A DNA stretch of 42,463 nt. It comes from Marivivens sp. GTDB lineage: Bacteria; Pseudomonadota; Alphaproteobacteria; Rhodobacterales; Rhodobacteraceae. Numbering within the stretch: position 1 is the first letter of the stretch; each line of letters opens with the position of its first letter. Shown here piece after piece: positions 25,514-34,406 of this stretch. The stretch is from NCBI GenBank assembly GCA_030827165.1, contig JAURFB010000014.1:1-42463 (forward strand), given 5' to 3'. Under the pieces are notes generated by a model. It was not told where the DNA came from. It did not search any database and saw nothing but the letters and a program-made list of their open reading frames with translations. Both the position numbers and the translations under genes were made by a program.

Positions 25514-26980
25514 ATGACCTCGCACCCCAACGACTTTTCCAGACTCAGCGAGTGGGACAGCACGCATGTCTTGCACCCTTGGGAAGGTATGGAAGACCAC
25601 GGCAGCGCGGAGCGGACCTTTCCGGTGACAGGCAGCGGGATCCATATTCAGGATGAAACCGGCCGCCAGTTGATCGACGGAACGGCCGGCATGTGGTGCG
25701 TTCAGATCGGGTATAACCGTCCGGAAATGGCACAGGCGGTTGCCGATCAGATCTTGGCAATGCCCTATTACAACCCGTTTTCTCTGGCCAATTCGGCGGC
25801 GGCCGAGCTTGCTCACAAGATCGCCCAGCACACGCCCGGCGACCTCAATACCGTGTTCTTCACCACCGGCGGCTCGACAGCGGTCGATAGCGCCATCCGC
25901 TTCCTGCATTTCCGCAACAACATTCTGGGGAAGCCCGGGAAGAAGATCATCATCTCGCGCGCCAAGGCCTATCACGGCTCGACCTATCTTTCGGCCTCGA
26001 TGTGCGGCAAGGAGCGCGATGTGGGTTATTTCGATCACGCCCACGAGCTTCGCCATATCCTGCCCGACGTAAACCCCTATCGCCGCCCCGAGGGCATGTC
26101 GCTTGAGGATTTCCTCGACGAGAAGGTGGCCGATCTGGAGAATGCGATTGTGAAGCTTGGATCGGATCGCGTGGCCGCCTTTATCGCCGAACCGATCCTG
26201 GCGTCGGGTGGGGTTATCGTGCCGGTTCCGGGCTATCACAAGCGCTGTCTCGATGTCTGCCGCAAGCACGACGTGCTCTATATCTCGGACGAGGTGGTGA
26301 CGGGGTTTGGCCGCCTTGGCCATTGGTTTGCCTCCGAAGCGGTTTTCGGCATCGTTCCCGACATCATCACCACCGCCAAAGGTCTGACGTCTGGATATGT
26401 GCCGATGGGTGCGGCGATCATCTCCGACCGATTGATCGCCGAGGTTTCGGGCAAGCAAGCGCAGGGCGCGACCTTTTCGAACGGCTATACCTACTCGGGT
26501 CATCCCGTTTCCGCCGCGGCAGCGCTCAAGAACATGGAGATCATCGAGCGTGAGAGCCTCCTGGATCATGTGCGCGAGATCAGCCCCTATTTCCAGGAGC
26601 GCCTGCATTCCTTGCGCGATCTTCCGATCGTGGGCGATACCCGTGGCATGGGCTTGATGGGTTGTGTCGATTGCGTGGCCGATCCGGTGAGCAAGAACCC
26701 TTTGGCCCTCGACTACGAGGTTGGAAGCCGTATCGACGCGCATTGCCAGGAGATGGGCCTATTGGTGCGTCCGCTGATCAATATGTGCGTCTTCTCGCCG
26801 CCGTTGACGATCACTCCCAGCCAGATCGACGAGATGTTCGCCATCTTGCGCAAAGCGATCGAAATCACGCAAGACGAGCTCTTGGCCGAGGGCCTGTGGG
26901 ATGGCAGTGGAGAGGCGGCCGACCACGCGCTCCTGCGGGAAGGGCACCGCAACACGCACACCGGCGCACCGTCGCTATGA
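25514..26980 (+). CDS. Class III omega-aminotransferase
   Basis: This 488-residue PLP aminotransferase has the DGTAGMWCVQIGY motif of omega-amino acid/amine:pyruvate transaminases near residue 55, the GGSTAVDSAIRF phosphate-binding region, Asp259 in YISDEVVTGFG and Schiff-base Lys289 in TTAKGLTSG. Substrates in this group include putrescine, beta-alanine, taurine and other terminal amines. The BetI-like regulator and nearby PotABCD-type transporter would fit a polyamine or omega-amino acid, but this is inference. The ATG at 25514 has GGAG upstream. It overlaps the second TetR gene tail to tail by 6 bp. Confidence 0.88.
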   Translation: MTSHPNDFSRLSEWDSTHVLHPWEGMEDHGSAERTFPVTGSGIHIQDETGRQLIDGTAGMWCVQIGYNRPEMAQAVADQILAMPYYNPFSLANSAAAELAHKIAQHTPGDLNTVFFTTGGSTAVDSAIRFLHFRNNILGKPGKKIIISRAKAYHGSTYLSASMCGKERDVGYFDHAHELRHILPDVNPYRRPEGMSLEDFLDEKVADLENAIVKLGSDRVAAFIAEPILASGGVIVPVPGYHKRCLDVCRKHDVLYISDEVVTGFGRLGHWFASEAVFGIVPDIITTAKGLTSGYVPMGAAIISDRLIAEVSGKQAQGATFSNGYTYSGHPVSAAAALKNMEIIERESLLDHVREISPYFQERLHSLRDLPIVGDTRGMGLMGCVDCVADPVSKNPLALDYEVGSRIDAHCQEMGLLVRPLINMCVFSPPLTITPSQIDEMFAILRKAIEITQDELLAEGLWDGSGEAADHALLREGHRNTHTGAPSL

Positions 26981-27607
26981 TGCGATTTGGTCGGCCCACT
27001 TCGGCAACAGAAGCCGCAGGTGGGCCATCGCCATGGCGCGGGCGCCCACGCGGCTGAGCGATTTGGCGGAGATATGTATCTGAAGCCAGAGGCCATCGGT
27101 CATCGCATCAATGGAATGGGCCAGAAGGGCGGGATCGCAGGTCTCGCCCTTGTGCGTTTCACAAAACGCGCGGCAGGCGGCGATCATCGCCTCGTAGCGC
27201 ATCACTTCGCTTTCGGCGCAGATGGCGTTGTAAAGCGGCTGGGCCGCGGCCTCGCCCCAGAAGGCGAACCAGAGGGCAAGCTTCTTGCGGCTACAGACAG
27301 GGGCGGCGAAATCCGTCCGAACGAGGCGAACGATCCTCTGCAGAGGGTCAGGTTCCGTTTGGGCCGATTGCCAGCCTTGCTGATATTCGTCTATCAGGCG
27401 GCGCAGGGTTTCAGCCAGGAGGCCCTCTTTCGATTTGAAATGAAAGATCAGGACGCCTTGGCTCACCTCCGCCAGCGCCGCGACATTGGCAAGCGTGGTG
27501 CCGGAAATGCCATGCTGCGCTACCGCCTCGACCACGGCCTCGACGATCCGCGCCTGTGTGCGGGCGCTGGTCGGCGAGAGAGGGCGATCCGAGAGAGATT
27601 TGGCCAT
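26975..27607 (-). CDS. TetR-family regulator, BetI-like (2)
   Basis: This 210-residue repressor has a helix-turn-helix with TTLANVAALAEVSQGVLIFHFKSKEGL (residues 37-63) and an AALWFAFWGEA-like ligand-domain motif (LALWFAFWGEAAAQPLY). It resembles BetI and the first TetR regulator of this locus. It is divergent from the first FAD oxidoreductase gene, with two palindromic elements in the 120-bp gap. It probably represses the operon 27728-33621 until an unknown substrate or intermediate binds. Confidence 0.9.
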   Translation of the reverse strand: MAKSLSDRPLSPTSARTQARIVEAVVEAVAQHGISGTTLANVAALAEVSQGVLIFHFKSKEGLLAETLRRLIDEYQQGWQSAQTEPDPLQRIVRLVRTDFAAPVCSRKKLALWFAFWGEAAAQPLYNAICAESEVMRYEAMIAACRAFCETHKGETCDPALLAHSIDAMTDGLWLQIHISAKSLSRVGARAMAMAHLRLLLPKWADQIAS

Positions 27608-27650
27608 GGCCGATTTCTACGCCCGCGGGTGTCGCTTGGAAATATATTTC

Positions 27651-27688
27651 TGAGTGATCGCTCGAAAAATTTTGACTGAACGCTCAGT
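27651..27688. promoter_or_regulatory. Two imperfect palindromes, candidate operators of TetR (2)
   Basis: GAGTGATCGCTC (27652-27663) and ACTGAACGCTCAGT (27675-27688) are imperfect palindromes, each with two mismatched positions. The second has core TGAACGCTCA, one base from the core of the palindrome at the first TetR gene. Both lie between the second TetR gene and the FAD oxidoreductase start at 27728. Confidence 0.62.
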
Positions 27689-27727
27689 TCTCACTACCGT
27701 CATCCCACGGGAATCGAGGGAACGGCC

Positions 27728-29332
27728 ATGAAATATGATGCCATCATCGTCGGCGCGGGGCACAACGGCCTGACGACTGCTGGTTTTCTGGCCCGGGCGG
27801 GGCTCAAGACCCTCGTGATCGAGAAAAACGATTATGTCGGCGGGGCCGCAGTCAGCCGCGAATTGCAGCCGGGCTGGACCTATTCCAACTGCTCCTATGT
27901 CTGTTCGCTCTTGCGGCCCGAGATCATCCGCGCGCTTGAGCTGCCGAAATATGGCCTTCAGGTCATCCCCTACGAGAGCGGGGCGACCTTCGATTCCAAA
28001 GGCAATTATTTCAATTATTCCTCCGATCACGACGCCCTGCGCCGCGAGCTTGTTCGCAACAACCCCGAGGATGCCGACGGCTACGAGCGCTATTCCCGCG
28101 CGGTGATGCGCCAGTGCAAGTTCATCAAACCGCTGTTGATGCGCACGGCGCCCGACCCGACATCGCTGCGCCCGCGCGACATCTCGGAACTTCTGTACAT
28201 CGGCAAACGCTTTTACGATCTGGGCGAGCGCGAGATGGCCGAAACCGTCCGCTTCTGGACCATGTCGATCGCCGAATTCCTTGATCAATACATCAAGTCC
28301 GACCTTGTGAAGGTCCACCTGGCGGGATCGGGAATCATTGGCACCGGCCTTGGCCCCTATTCGCCGGGGACGGCCTATGTCTTGCTCCATCACTACATGG
28401 GCGAAGTTGACGGATCGATCGGCGCGTGGGGTTTCTCGCGCGGCGGAATGGGGTCGATCACCAAGGCGATGGCGCTCAGCTTTCAGGATGCGGGCGGGGA
28501 AATCAGAACCGGCTCGGGCCTTGACCAGTTCATCGTCAAGAACGGCCGCGTTGTTGGCGTGGCACTTGAAAACGGCGACGAGTTCTATGCCGATACGGTT
28601 GTTTCGGGCATGGACGTGCGCCGGACCTTCATCGAGCACACTGAAGAAAAAGAGCTGCCCGAAGAGTTCGTCAAAGGGGTCAAGCGCTATCGCTTCCGTG
28701 GCTCGTCGGGCAAGCTCAACGTCGCACTCGACGGGATGCCAAGCTTTCCCGCCGCCCCCAAGGACGCGCGGTTCCTCAAGGGCGATCTGCATTTCCTCGA
28801 TGGTATGGAAGAGCTTGAACGCGCCTATGACGATTGGAAAGAGGGGCGTTGGTCGGCCTCTCCTTATGTCGATTTCCTGATCCCGACCCAGATCGACCCC
28901 ACCATGGCCCCTCCCGACAAACACTATGCCACGATCTTTGTGCAATACGCGCCCTACGAGCTGGCGAATGGGACATGGGACGACGCCAACCGCGAGGCGT
29001 TCGCCAAGACGGTGATCGACAAGATCAGCCGCCACAGCCCCGACTTCAAGGATCTGATCGTCCACAAGGAGGTCAGAAGCCCCGCTGATATCGAGCGCGA
29101 GGTGGGCCTCACCGAAGGCAATATCTTCCAAGGCGAATTGACCTTCGACCAGTTGCTCTTCAACCGCCCCGTGCCCGGCTATGCGCAGTATCGCTCGCCG
29201 ATCAAGGGGCTCTATATGTGCGGTTCCTCAAGCCATCCGGGCGGCGGCGTTATGGGCGCGCCGGGAGCCAATGCGGCGCGGGAAGTACTGCTGGACCTCG
29301 GCAAGAAAATCGATCTGGGGGCGGCGGCATGA
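27728..29332 (+). CDS. FAD-dependent oxidoreductase, phytoene-desaturase-like (1)
   Basis: This 534-residue flavoprotein has an N-terminal dinucleotide-binding motif, IIVGAGHNGLTTAGFLARAG, with Glu in LVIEKNDYVGGAA, and a C-terminal GLYMCGSSSHPGGGVMGAPGANAA, typical of phytoene-desaturase/PYROXD2-like amine-oxidase-fold proteins. There is no carotenoid gene nearby. The context (a second paralogue, GcvT-like and MttB-like proteins) suggests oxidation of an amine or methylated compound. It starts at ATG 27728 with GAGGGAAC upstream, and ends in ATGA overlap with its paralogue. Substrate and electron acceptor are unknown. Confidence 0.82.
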   Translation: MKYDAIIVGAGHNGLTTAGFLARAGLKTLVIEKNDYVGGAAVSRELQPGWTYSNCSYVCSLLRPEIIRALELPKYGLQVIPYESGATFDSKGNYFNYSSDHDALRRELVRNNPEDADGYERYSRAVMRQCKFIKPLLMRTAPDPTSLRPRDISELLYIGKRFYDLGEREMAETVRFWTMSIAEFLDQYIKSDLVKVHLAGSGIIGTGLGPYSPGTAYVLLHHYMGEVDGSIGAWGFSRGGMGSITKAMALSFQDAGGEIRTGSGLDQFIVKNGRVVGVALENGDEFYADTVVSGMDVRRTFIEHTEEKELPEEFVKGVKRYRFRGSSGKLNVALDGMPSFPAAPKDARFLKGDLHFLDGMEELERAYDDWKEGRWSASPYVDFLIPTQIDPTMAPPDKHYATIFVQYAPYELANGTWDDANREAFAKTVIDKISRHSPDFKDLIVHKEVRSPADIEREVGLTEGNIFQGELTFDQLLFNRPVPGYAQYRSPIKGLYMCGSSSHPGGGVMGAPGANAAREVLLDLGKKIDLGAAA

Positions 29333-30840
29333 GCGGGGATTTCGACGCCATCGTGATCGGCGCCGGCCACAACGGCCTTGTCGCGGCCGCGCGGCTTGCC
29401 AAGGAGGGCAAGCGGGTCGTGGTGCTGGAAACGTCGCCAGTGGTCGGCGGGCTTTTGGGCGGGAGCGATCCGGTCGCCGCGATGCCATTCGGGATCCATC
29501 CCAAGATCCATTCCGGCCTTGGTCTTGCCCGCCACGGTCTGCGCTATGGTGCGCCGATGAAGACGCTGTCGCTGGGCGGAGAGGGGCGGGTCGAAATTGA
29601 TGGTGCGGTTGCGCGGGGCGTCTCGCAGGCGATGGCCGCCAACTATGCCGATCTGCACCGCAAGCTCGCCCGCTATTCCGGGGCGCTGGCAAGGATGCTC
29701 ACCAAAGCTCCTCCACGGTTCCGCGATGGGGTCGTGGGCGATATGCTGACCATGGCGCAGCTAGGCCTGTCGATCCGTGGCCTCGGCAAAGCCGATATGC
29801 GCGATATGCTGCGGATCATCCTGTCGAATGTCTGGGACCTTTGCGAAGACGAGATCGGCGATGGCCCGCTTGCCGCGGCGCTGGCGATGGACGCCACGCT
29901 TGGCGGCGGGATAGGGCCGCGCTCGCCCGGAACGGTGCTGACGCTTCTTTATCGCATGGCGTCGACCGGTTCAGGCGGGGCAGGGCAGCGTTCAACGCCG
30001 GTTGGCGGCGCGGCGGCGGTTGTCTCTGCTCTGGTCAAGGCGGCGGAAACCTCGGGCGCCGCGATCCGCACCTCTGCGCCGGTCGCCCGTATCCTGGTCG
30101 ATGACAATGACCGCGCGATTGGCGTCGCCCTTGAAAACGGCGAGGAAATCCGCGCGCCGCTCATCTTGTCGAATGCGACGCCGCGGCGGACGCTCCTTGA
30201 TCTTCTCGGCCCTCAGCACCTCAACGCCGAAGACGTGGCCCGCCTGCGCCACATGGCGACGAACGGTATGGTGGCGCGGCTCGACCTTGATCTGGCCGAG
30301 CTTCCTGCAGGTCTGACTGAGGCAGACCTCGCGCATCGGATCGTCGTCGCCGGCGATATGCGTCAGGTCGAGCGGGCCTTCAACGCGGCGAAATATGGCG
30401 AGCTGCCCGCTGTTCCGGCGGTCGAATTCACCGGCCGCAAAACGGAAAATGGCTGGCGGCTGGCGGCGCTCGCACAATTCGCGCCCAGCGACCTCAAGGG
30501 CGGTTGGTCCAAGGCCAAGAAGGACCGGCTCGCCAAATCCGTGATCAAGGTGCTGGACGGAGCCATTCCCGGCTTTGGTGGCAAGATCACCGGTGCCGAA
30601 GTCCGTTCGCCCACCGATCTTGAGGCGACCTACGGCCTCACCGGTGGGCACTGGCACCATGGCGAGCTGCGCATCGACCAGATGCTGATGATGCGCCCCT
30701 TCGCAGGCGCGGCCCAATACCGGATGCCGGTGGCGGGCCTCTACCTCTGCGGGGCCGGGGCGCATCCGGGGGGCGATATCTCGGGCCTTCCAGGATGGAA
30801 CGCTGCCGGACAGGCGATCAAGGACGGAGGCGCGCAATGA
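29329..30840 (+). CDS. FAD-dependent oxidoreductase, phytoene-desaturase-like (2)
   Basis: This 503-residue paralogue of the preceding gene starts with AIVIGAGHNGLVAAARLAKEG and ends with GLYLCGAGAHPGGDISGLPGWNAA, matching the same family. The two genes overlap by 4 bp, and the next also overlaps, so they are co-translated and may form a heteromer. Sequence divergence between the pair is large in the central substrate domain, which suggests different roles or one catalytic and one structural subunit. I prefer ATG 29329 over an in-frame start at 29218 inside the previous gene. Confidence 0.83.
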   Translation: MSGDFDAIVIGAGHNGLVAAARLAKEGKRVVVLETSPVVGGLLGGSDPVAAMPFGIHPKIHSGLGLARHGLRYGAPMKTLSLGGEGRVEIDGAVARGVSQAMAANYADLHRKLARYSGALARMLTKAPPRFRDGVVGDMLTMAQLGLSIRGLGKADMRDMLRIILSNVWDLCEDEIGDGPLAAALAMDATLGGGIGPRSPGTVLTLLYRMASTGSGGAGQRSTPVGGAAAVVSALVKAAETSGAAIRTSAPVARILVDDNDRAIGVALENGEEIRAPLILSNATPRRTLLDLLGPQHLNAEDVARLRHMATNGMVARLDLDLAELPAGLTEADLAHRIVVAGDMRQVERAFNAAKYGELPAVPAVEFTGRKTENGWRLAALAQFAPSDLKGGWSKAKKDRLAKSVIKVLDGAIPGFGGKITGAEVRSPTDLEATYGLTGGHWHHGELRIDQMLMMRPFAGAAQYRMPVAGLYLCGAGAHPGGDISGLPGWNAAGQAIKDGGAQ

Positions 30841-32042
30841 ACAAGGCCCTGACACCCCGCCCGCAGATGCCGATGGGCGTTTTGAAAACGCCGTTTCACG
30901 AGCGCATGGACGCCGAGAATTTCCAGCAAAGCTGGATGAACTGGAACGGCTATGCCTCGCCCGGCGTGCTCGATACCGCCGAGTTCGAATATTTCGCCAT
31001 CCGCAATCAGGCAACGCTTTTCGATATCTCGCCCATGTGCAAATTCCGCATCAAGGGGCCGGACGCCGAGGCGGTGATGAACCGGATGATGACCCGCGAC
31101 ATTCGCAAGCAAAAGCCGGGGCGCGTGAGCTATGTGATCTGGTGCGACGAGGACGGCAATGTCGTCGATGACGGCACGCTTTTTCGCCGGTCGGAGGACG
31201 AGTTCTTGCTGTTTTGCCAAGAACCCCAGCTTCTGTGGATCAAGGACGTCGCCTGGGGCTTTGATGTCGAGGCGACCGAGGTCACTCACGATCTGGCCGG
31301 CTTTGCCTTCCAGGGGCCGACCACGGCGGCAACGCTGCGCGATCTGAAAATCAGGGACGTCGAAGAGATGCGCGCCTTCGATATCCGCGACATCAAGATA
31401 GCGGGCAAAAGAGTCATGATCTCGCGCACGGGCTTTACCGGCGATCTGGGATACGAACTCGTGATGGCCCCGAAAGACGCGCTGGCGGTTTGGGACGCGG
31501 TCTATGCCGCGGGCCAGCGCCGTGGTGCAAGGATCATCGGCAACGAGGCGCTCGAGATGGCGCGGATCGAGGCGGGGTTCTTGCTGCCGCGGGTCGATTT
31601 CATCTCGTCGCAGACCAACCTTCGGGTGAACCGCGCCCGCACCCCCTATGAGATCGGGCTCGACTGGCTCGTGACCTTCGACAAGCCGCACTTCAACGGC
31701 AAGCGGGCGCTGCAGCGCCTCGCGGGCGTGGCTCCCAAGCGCAAGCTTTTCGCCATCGAAATCTCAAGGGACAAGGCGGCTCATCATGCGCTCGTCTATC
31801 ACCGCAAGACTCGCGAGGTTGGCTTTGTCACCTCGGCGCTCTGGTCGGCCACGACCAAGCGCAACATCGCCTATGCCTGGCTCGAGGCACCTTTCGGCCA
31901 GATCGAGAAAGATGACCTCTGGGTCGAGATCTATCTCCAACGCGAGATCGAATGGCAGCGCCGTATGGAGCGGGTGCAGATCGTCGAGCGTCCGTTCTTC
32001 GTCCACAAGCGGCGGACGGCAACGCCGCCGCTGAATTTCTGA
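30837..32042 (+). CDS. GcvT/DmdA-like aminomethyltransferase-family protein
   Basis: This 401-residue protein carries GcvT-family motifs: Asp111-Asp112 in DEDGNVVDDGTLF and the signature ISRTGFTGDLGYEL (residues 195-208). Family members move a one-carbon or methyl group to tetrahydrofolate, as in the glycine cleavage T-protein, DMSP demethylase DmdA and the folate domains of dimethylglycine oxidases. No glycine cleavage genes are beside it, so it is likely a specialised demethylase. It overlaps the FAD gene by ATGA and is followed 7 bp later by the MttB-like gene. The folate acceptor role is family knowledge, not shown here. Confidence 0.85.
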   Translation: MNKALTPRPQMPMGVLKTPFHERMDAENFQQSWMNWNGYASPGVLDTAEFEYFAIRNQATLFDISPMCKFRIKGPDAEAVMNRMMTRDIRKQKPGRVSYVIWCDEDGNVVDDGTLFRRSEDEFLLFCQEPQLLWIKDVAWGFDVEATEVTHDLAGFAFQGPTTAATLRDLKIRDVEEMRAFDIRDIKIAGKRVMISRTGFTGDLGYELVMAPKDALAVWDAVYAAGQRRGARIIGNEALEMARIEAGFLLPRVDFISSQTNLRVNRARTPYEIGLDWLVTFDKPHFNGKRALQRLAGVAPKRKLFAIEISRDKAAHHALVYHRKTREVGFVTSALWSATTKRNIAYAWLEAPFGQIEKDDLWVEIYLQREIEWQRRMERVQIVERPFFVHKRRTATPPLNF

Positions 32043-32049
32043 GGTGACA

Positions 32050-33621
32050 ATGGACGAGCAATCCCCATCCGCGCGGCGTGTGCGTGGTGGCGGTCGGGCC
32101 GCGCGGATTGCTTTGCGCGAGGCCGCGCCGCAAGGCGATCGCAAACCGATCCGGGCAGGCATGGAAGGCGGCAGCTACAACCCGCTTTCGCCCCGCGATC
32201 TGGAGCGTATCCACGATGCGGCGCTCGATATCCTTTCGGACACGGGCGTAGGTTCGCCCACCGTCGAGGTGATCGAACTGGCCACTGCCAAGGGCTGCCG
32301 CCTGAACAGCGCAGGCAGGCTCGTATTTCCCAGATCACTCGTCGAAGACCTGCTCGCCGGGGCGGCCAAGGAATACACGATCTACAGCCGCGATCCGGCG
32401 CATGACGATGTGGTCGTGGGCGGCAACAAGGTAAATTACTGCACCTCGGGCGAAGCTGTCTCGATGCTCGACTACAAGACCCGCACCTATCGCCCCTCGA
32501 CCCTGCGCGACCTCTATGACACGGCCCGCGTGGTCGATGTCTTGCCGAATATCCACCAATTCGGGCAAACGGTTGTTCCGACCGAAATCGAGGACATCTT
32601 CGAGCACGATATCAACGTGGTCTATGCGGTTCTTTCGGGGACGACAAAGCCTGTGGAGCATACGTTCAACTCGGTCACCTCGATCCCTGCGGCGATGGAG
32701 CTTTATGCGATGATGGCCGGTTCGGAGGACGCGTTCCGCGAGCGGCCCTTCGCCAGCTTTGGCGGCTGTCCGATCGTGTCGCCCTTACGGTTTGCGCAGG
32801 AGAATCTGGACGTTCTGGTTGAAACCAGCCGCCGGGGGCTGATCAACGACATTGCCATCGCGCCCCAGTCCGGGGCCACGGCGCCTTCCTTTCTTGCCGG
32901 TTCACTCGTGCAGGTGACGGCCGAGGCACTGGCCTGCCTGTCTGTCGTCAACATGGTGCGGCCCGGCTGCCCGATGTCATTCGCGGCATGGCCCTTCGCG
33001 GTCGATCTGCGCACCGGCGCTTTTGCTGGAGGTTCGGCGGAAGTTGCCGTCTCGATGGCGGCGATTGCCCAGATCGGCCGCTTCTATGACCTGCCCACGA
33101 CCGTTGCCGCCTCGATGTCGGACGCCAAGATGCCCGACGCCCAGATGGGGTATGAGAAGGGTATTGCTTCGGTGGTGGCGGGGCTTGCGGGAGCCAACCG
33201 CATCCTTGAATCGGCGGGTATGATGGCGAGCCTGATGGGGTGTTCCATCGAGGCGTTGATCATCGACAACGATATGCTTGGCATGGCGCAGCGGGTGGTC
33301 AGGGGTATTGAAGTCACCGATGAGACCCTCAGCGTCGAGACCATCAAAGCGGCGGTCGTGGGCGCGGGCCATTATCTTGGGGCGGCGGATACGCTGCGGT
33401 CAATGGAGACGGAATACGTCTATCCCGAAACCGCCGACCGCGCTTCGGTTCAGGTCTGGAAGGCGGAAGGCGCGACCACGATGGATGAACGCGCCCATGC
33501 GCGGGCGGGCGAGCTTTTGGCAAATCATTTCGTTCGCGCGATACCGCCCGAAATCGACGCCCGCATCCGTGAGCGGTTCCCCATCCTGTTGCCGGAAGAG
33601 GCGATGCGGCCCAAGCCCTAG
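32050..33621 (+). CDS. MttB-family (trimethylamine methyltransferase-like) protein, no pyrrolysine
   Basis: This 523-residue protein has the MttB-family TIM-barrel pattern, for example SGTTKPVEHTFNSV and the glycine/methionine-rich segment ANRILESAGMMASLMGCS near residue 390. It reads straight through with no internal TAG, so it lacks the pyrrolysine of true trimethylamine methyltransferases. Such members demethylate glycine betaine, proline betaine, carnitine or related compounds, transferring the methyl group to a corrinoid protein. No corrinoid protein gene is visible here. GAGGTG precedes ATG 32050. The stop is shared as CTAG with the converging methyltransferase gene. Confidence 0.86.
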   Translation: MDEQSPSARRVRGGGRAARIALREAAPQGDRKPIRAGMEGGSYNPLSPRDLERIHDAALDILSDTGVGSPTVEVIELATAKGCRLNSAGRLVFPRSLVEDLLAGAAKEYTIYSRDPAHDDVVVGGNKVNYCTSGEAVSMLDYKTRTYRPSTLRDLYDTARVVDVLPNIHQFGQTVVPTEIEDIFEHDINVVYAVLSGTTKPVEHTFNSVTSIPAAMELYAMMAGSEDAFRERPFASFGGCPIVSPLRFAQENLDVLVETSRRGLINDIAIAPQSGATAPSFLAGSLVQVTAEALACLSVVNMVRPGCPMSFAAWPFAVDLRTGAFAGGSAEVAVSMAAIAQIGRFYDLPTTVAASMSDAKMPDAQMGYEKGIASVVAGLAGANRILESAGMMASLMGCSIEALIIDNDMLGMAQRVVRGIEVTDETLSVETIKAAVVGAGHYLGAADTLRSMETEYVYPETADRASVQVWKAEGATTMDERAHARAGELLANHFVRAIPPEIDARIRERFPILLPEEAMRPKP

Positions 33622-34406
33622 GTGGGCTTGACGGCGCGAAGATGCGTCGGGCAATGCTCGCCCTGATCCAGAACCGGGATCATCCGTTCCCAGATGCCAC
33701 AGTTTTCGGCAACGAAATCGGCGCCCACGATCTTCGCTGCGGCCTCGCCGACCGGGCCGCGCAGGCGTTCGAGTTCGGCTCGGGCCACCTCGCGATACCA
33801 GGCGTTGCGGCTCGTGGTCGTGGCCTCGATGAAGCCGGCTGACTCCATCGCCGCCTGATAGCGCGAGGGCGAGGCCATGCCAAAATCGAGCCCTTCGGCG
33901 GCGATGTATTCCGCCATCTCGGGCGAGGGTTCGCCATCGTGGCCGATCAGCCAATCGGAGGCGATAAACCGCCCGCCCGGTTTCAGCACGCGAAACACCT
34001 CGCGCATGAGGGCGTGCTTGTCGGGGATATGAACGATCGAGTCCTTGGAAAATACCACATCGAAGGTTTCGGGCGGAAAGGGAAGCGGGCCGGGGGCGAC
34101 CTTGACAAGACCGACCCGACCCTCGAGCCCCGCCTTGGCAACGAGCCCGCGCGCGTGGCTGAGCACGGTATCCTCAACGTCGATGCCCGTCACATAGCCC
34201 GCGCCATGGGGGCCGACGAGAGCGATTTCGATGCCGCCCGCGCCGCAGCCAATATCGAGGATCGAGCAGCCGGAAAGATCGTCGTCGCCAACAAGCCGGG
34301 CAATCTCGTCCGGTCCACCGGGCGAGAGATAGCCCTCGCCCCAAATGGCCTCGAGCATCCCGATCATCTTGTCGTGATAGAGTTCTCCGTTTGCGTTGGC
34401 GCCCAT
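33618..34406 (-). CDS. SAM-dependent methyltransferase, phosphoethanolamine/dimethylglycine N-methyltransferase-like
   Basis: This 262-residue class I methyltransferase has motif I ILDIGCGAGGIEIAL and further motifs VVFSKDSIVHI and VLKPGGRFIASDWLI. The C-terminal HCPTHLRAVKP segment resembles small-amine and phosphoethanolamine N-methyltransferases. I start at ATG 34406 with AGAGGGAC upstream; the frame stays open to 34712, but the extension looks non-coding. It is convergent with the MttB-like gene, sharing CTAG. A methyltransferase beside demethylases suggests it acts on a related amine or a by-product. The substrate is unknown. Confidence 0.83.
   Translation of the reverse strand: MGANANGELYHDKMIGMLEAIWGEGYLSPGGPDEIARLVGDDDLSGCSILDIGCGAGGIEIALVGPHGAGYVTGIDVEDTVLSHARGLVAKAGLEGRVGLVKVAPGPLPFPPETFDVVFSKDSIVHIPDKHALMREVFRVLKPGGRFIASDWLIGHDGEPSPEMAEYIAAEGLDFGMASPSRYQAAMESAGFIEATTTSRNAWYREVARAELERLRGPVGEAAAKIVGADFVAENCGIWERMIPVLDQGEHCPTHLRAVKPT

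Noticed and set aside
27728-30840. Carotenoid biosynthesis genes (phytoene desaturases)
   Set aside because: No crtB, crtE or other carotenoid gene is present, and the context is amine/onium catabolism; the fold is shared by many FAD amine oxidases.
32050-33621. Pyrrolysine-containing trimethylamine methyltransferase
   Set aside because: There is no in-frame TAG inside the gene, and no pyl genes are visible; it is a non-pyrrolysine MttB relative.
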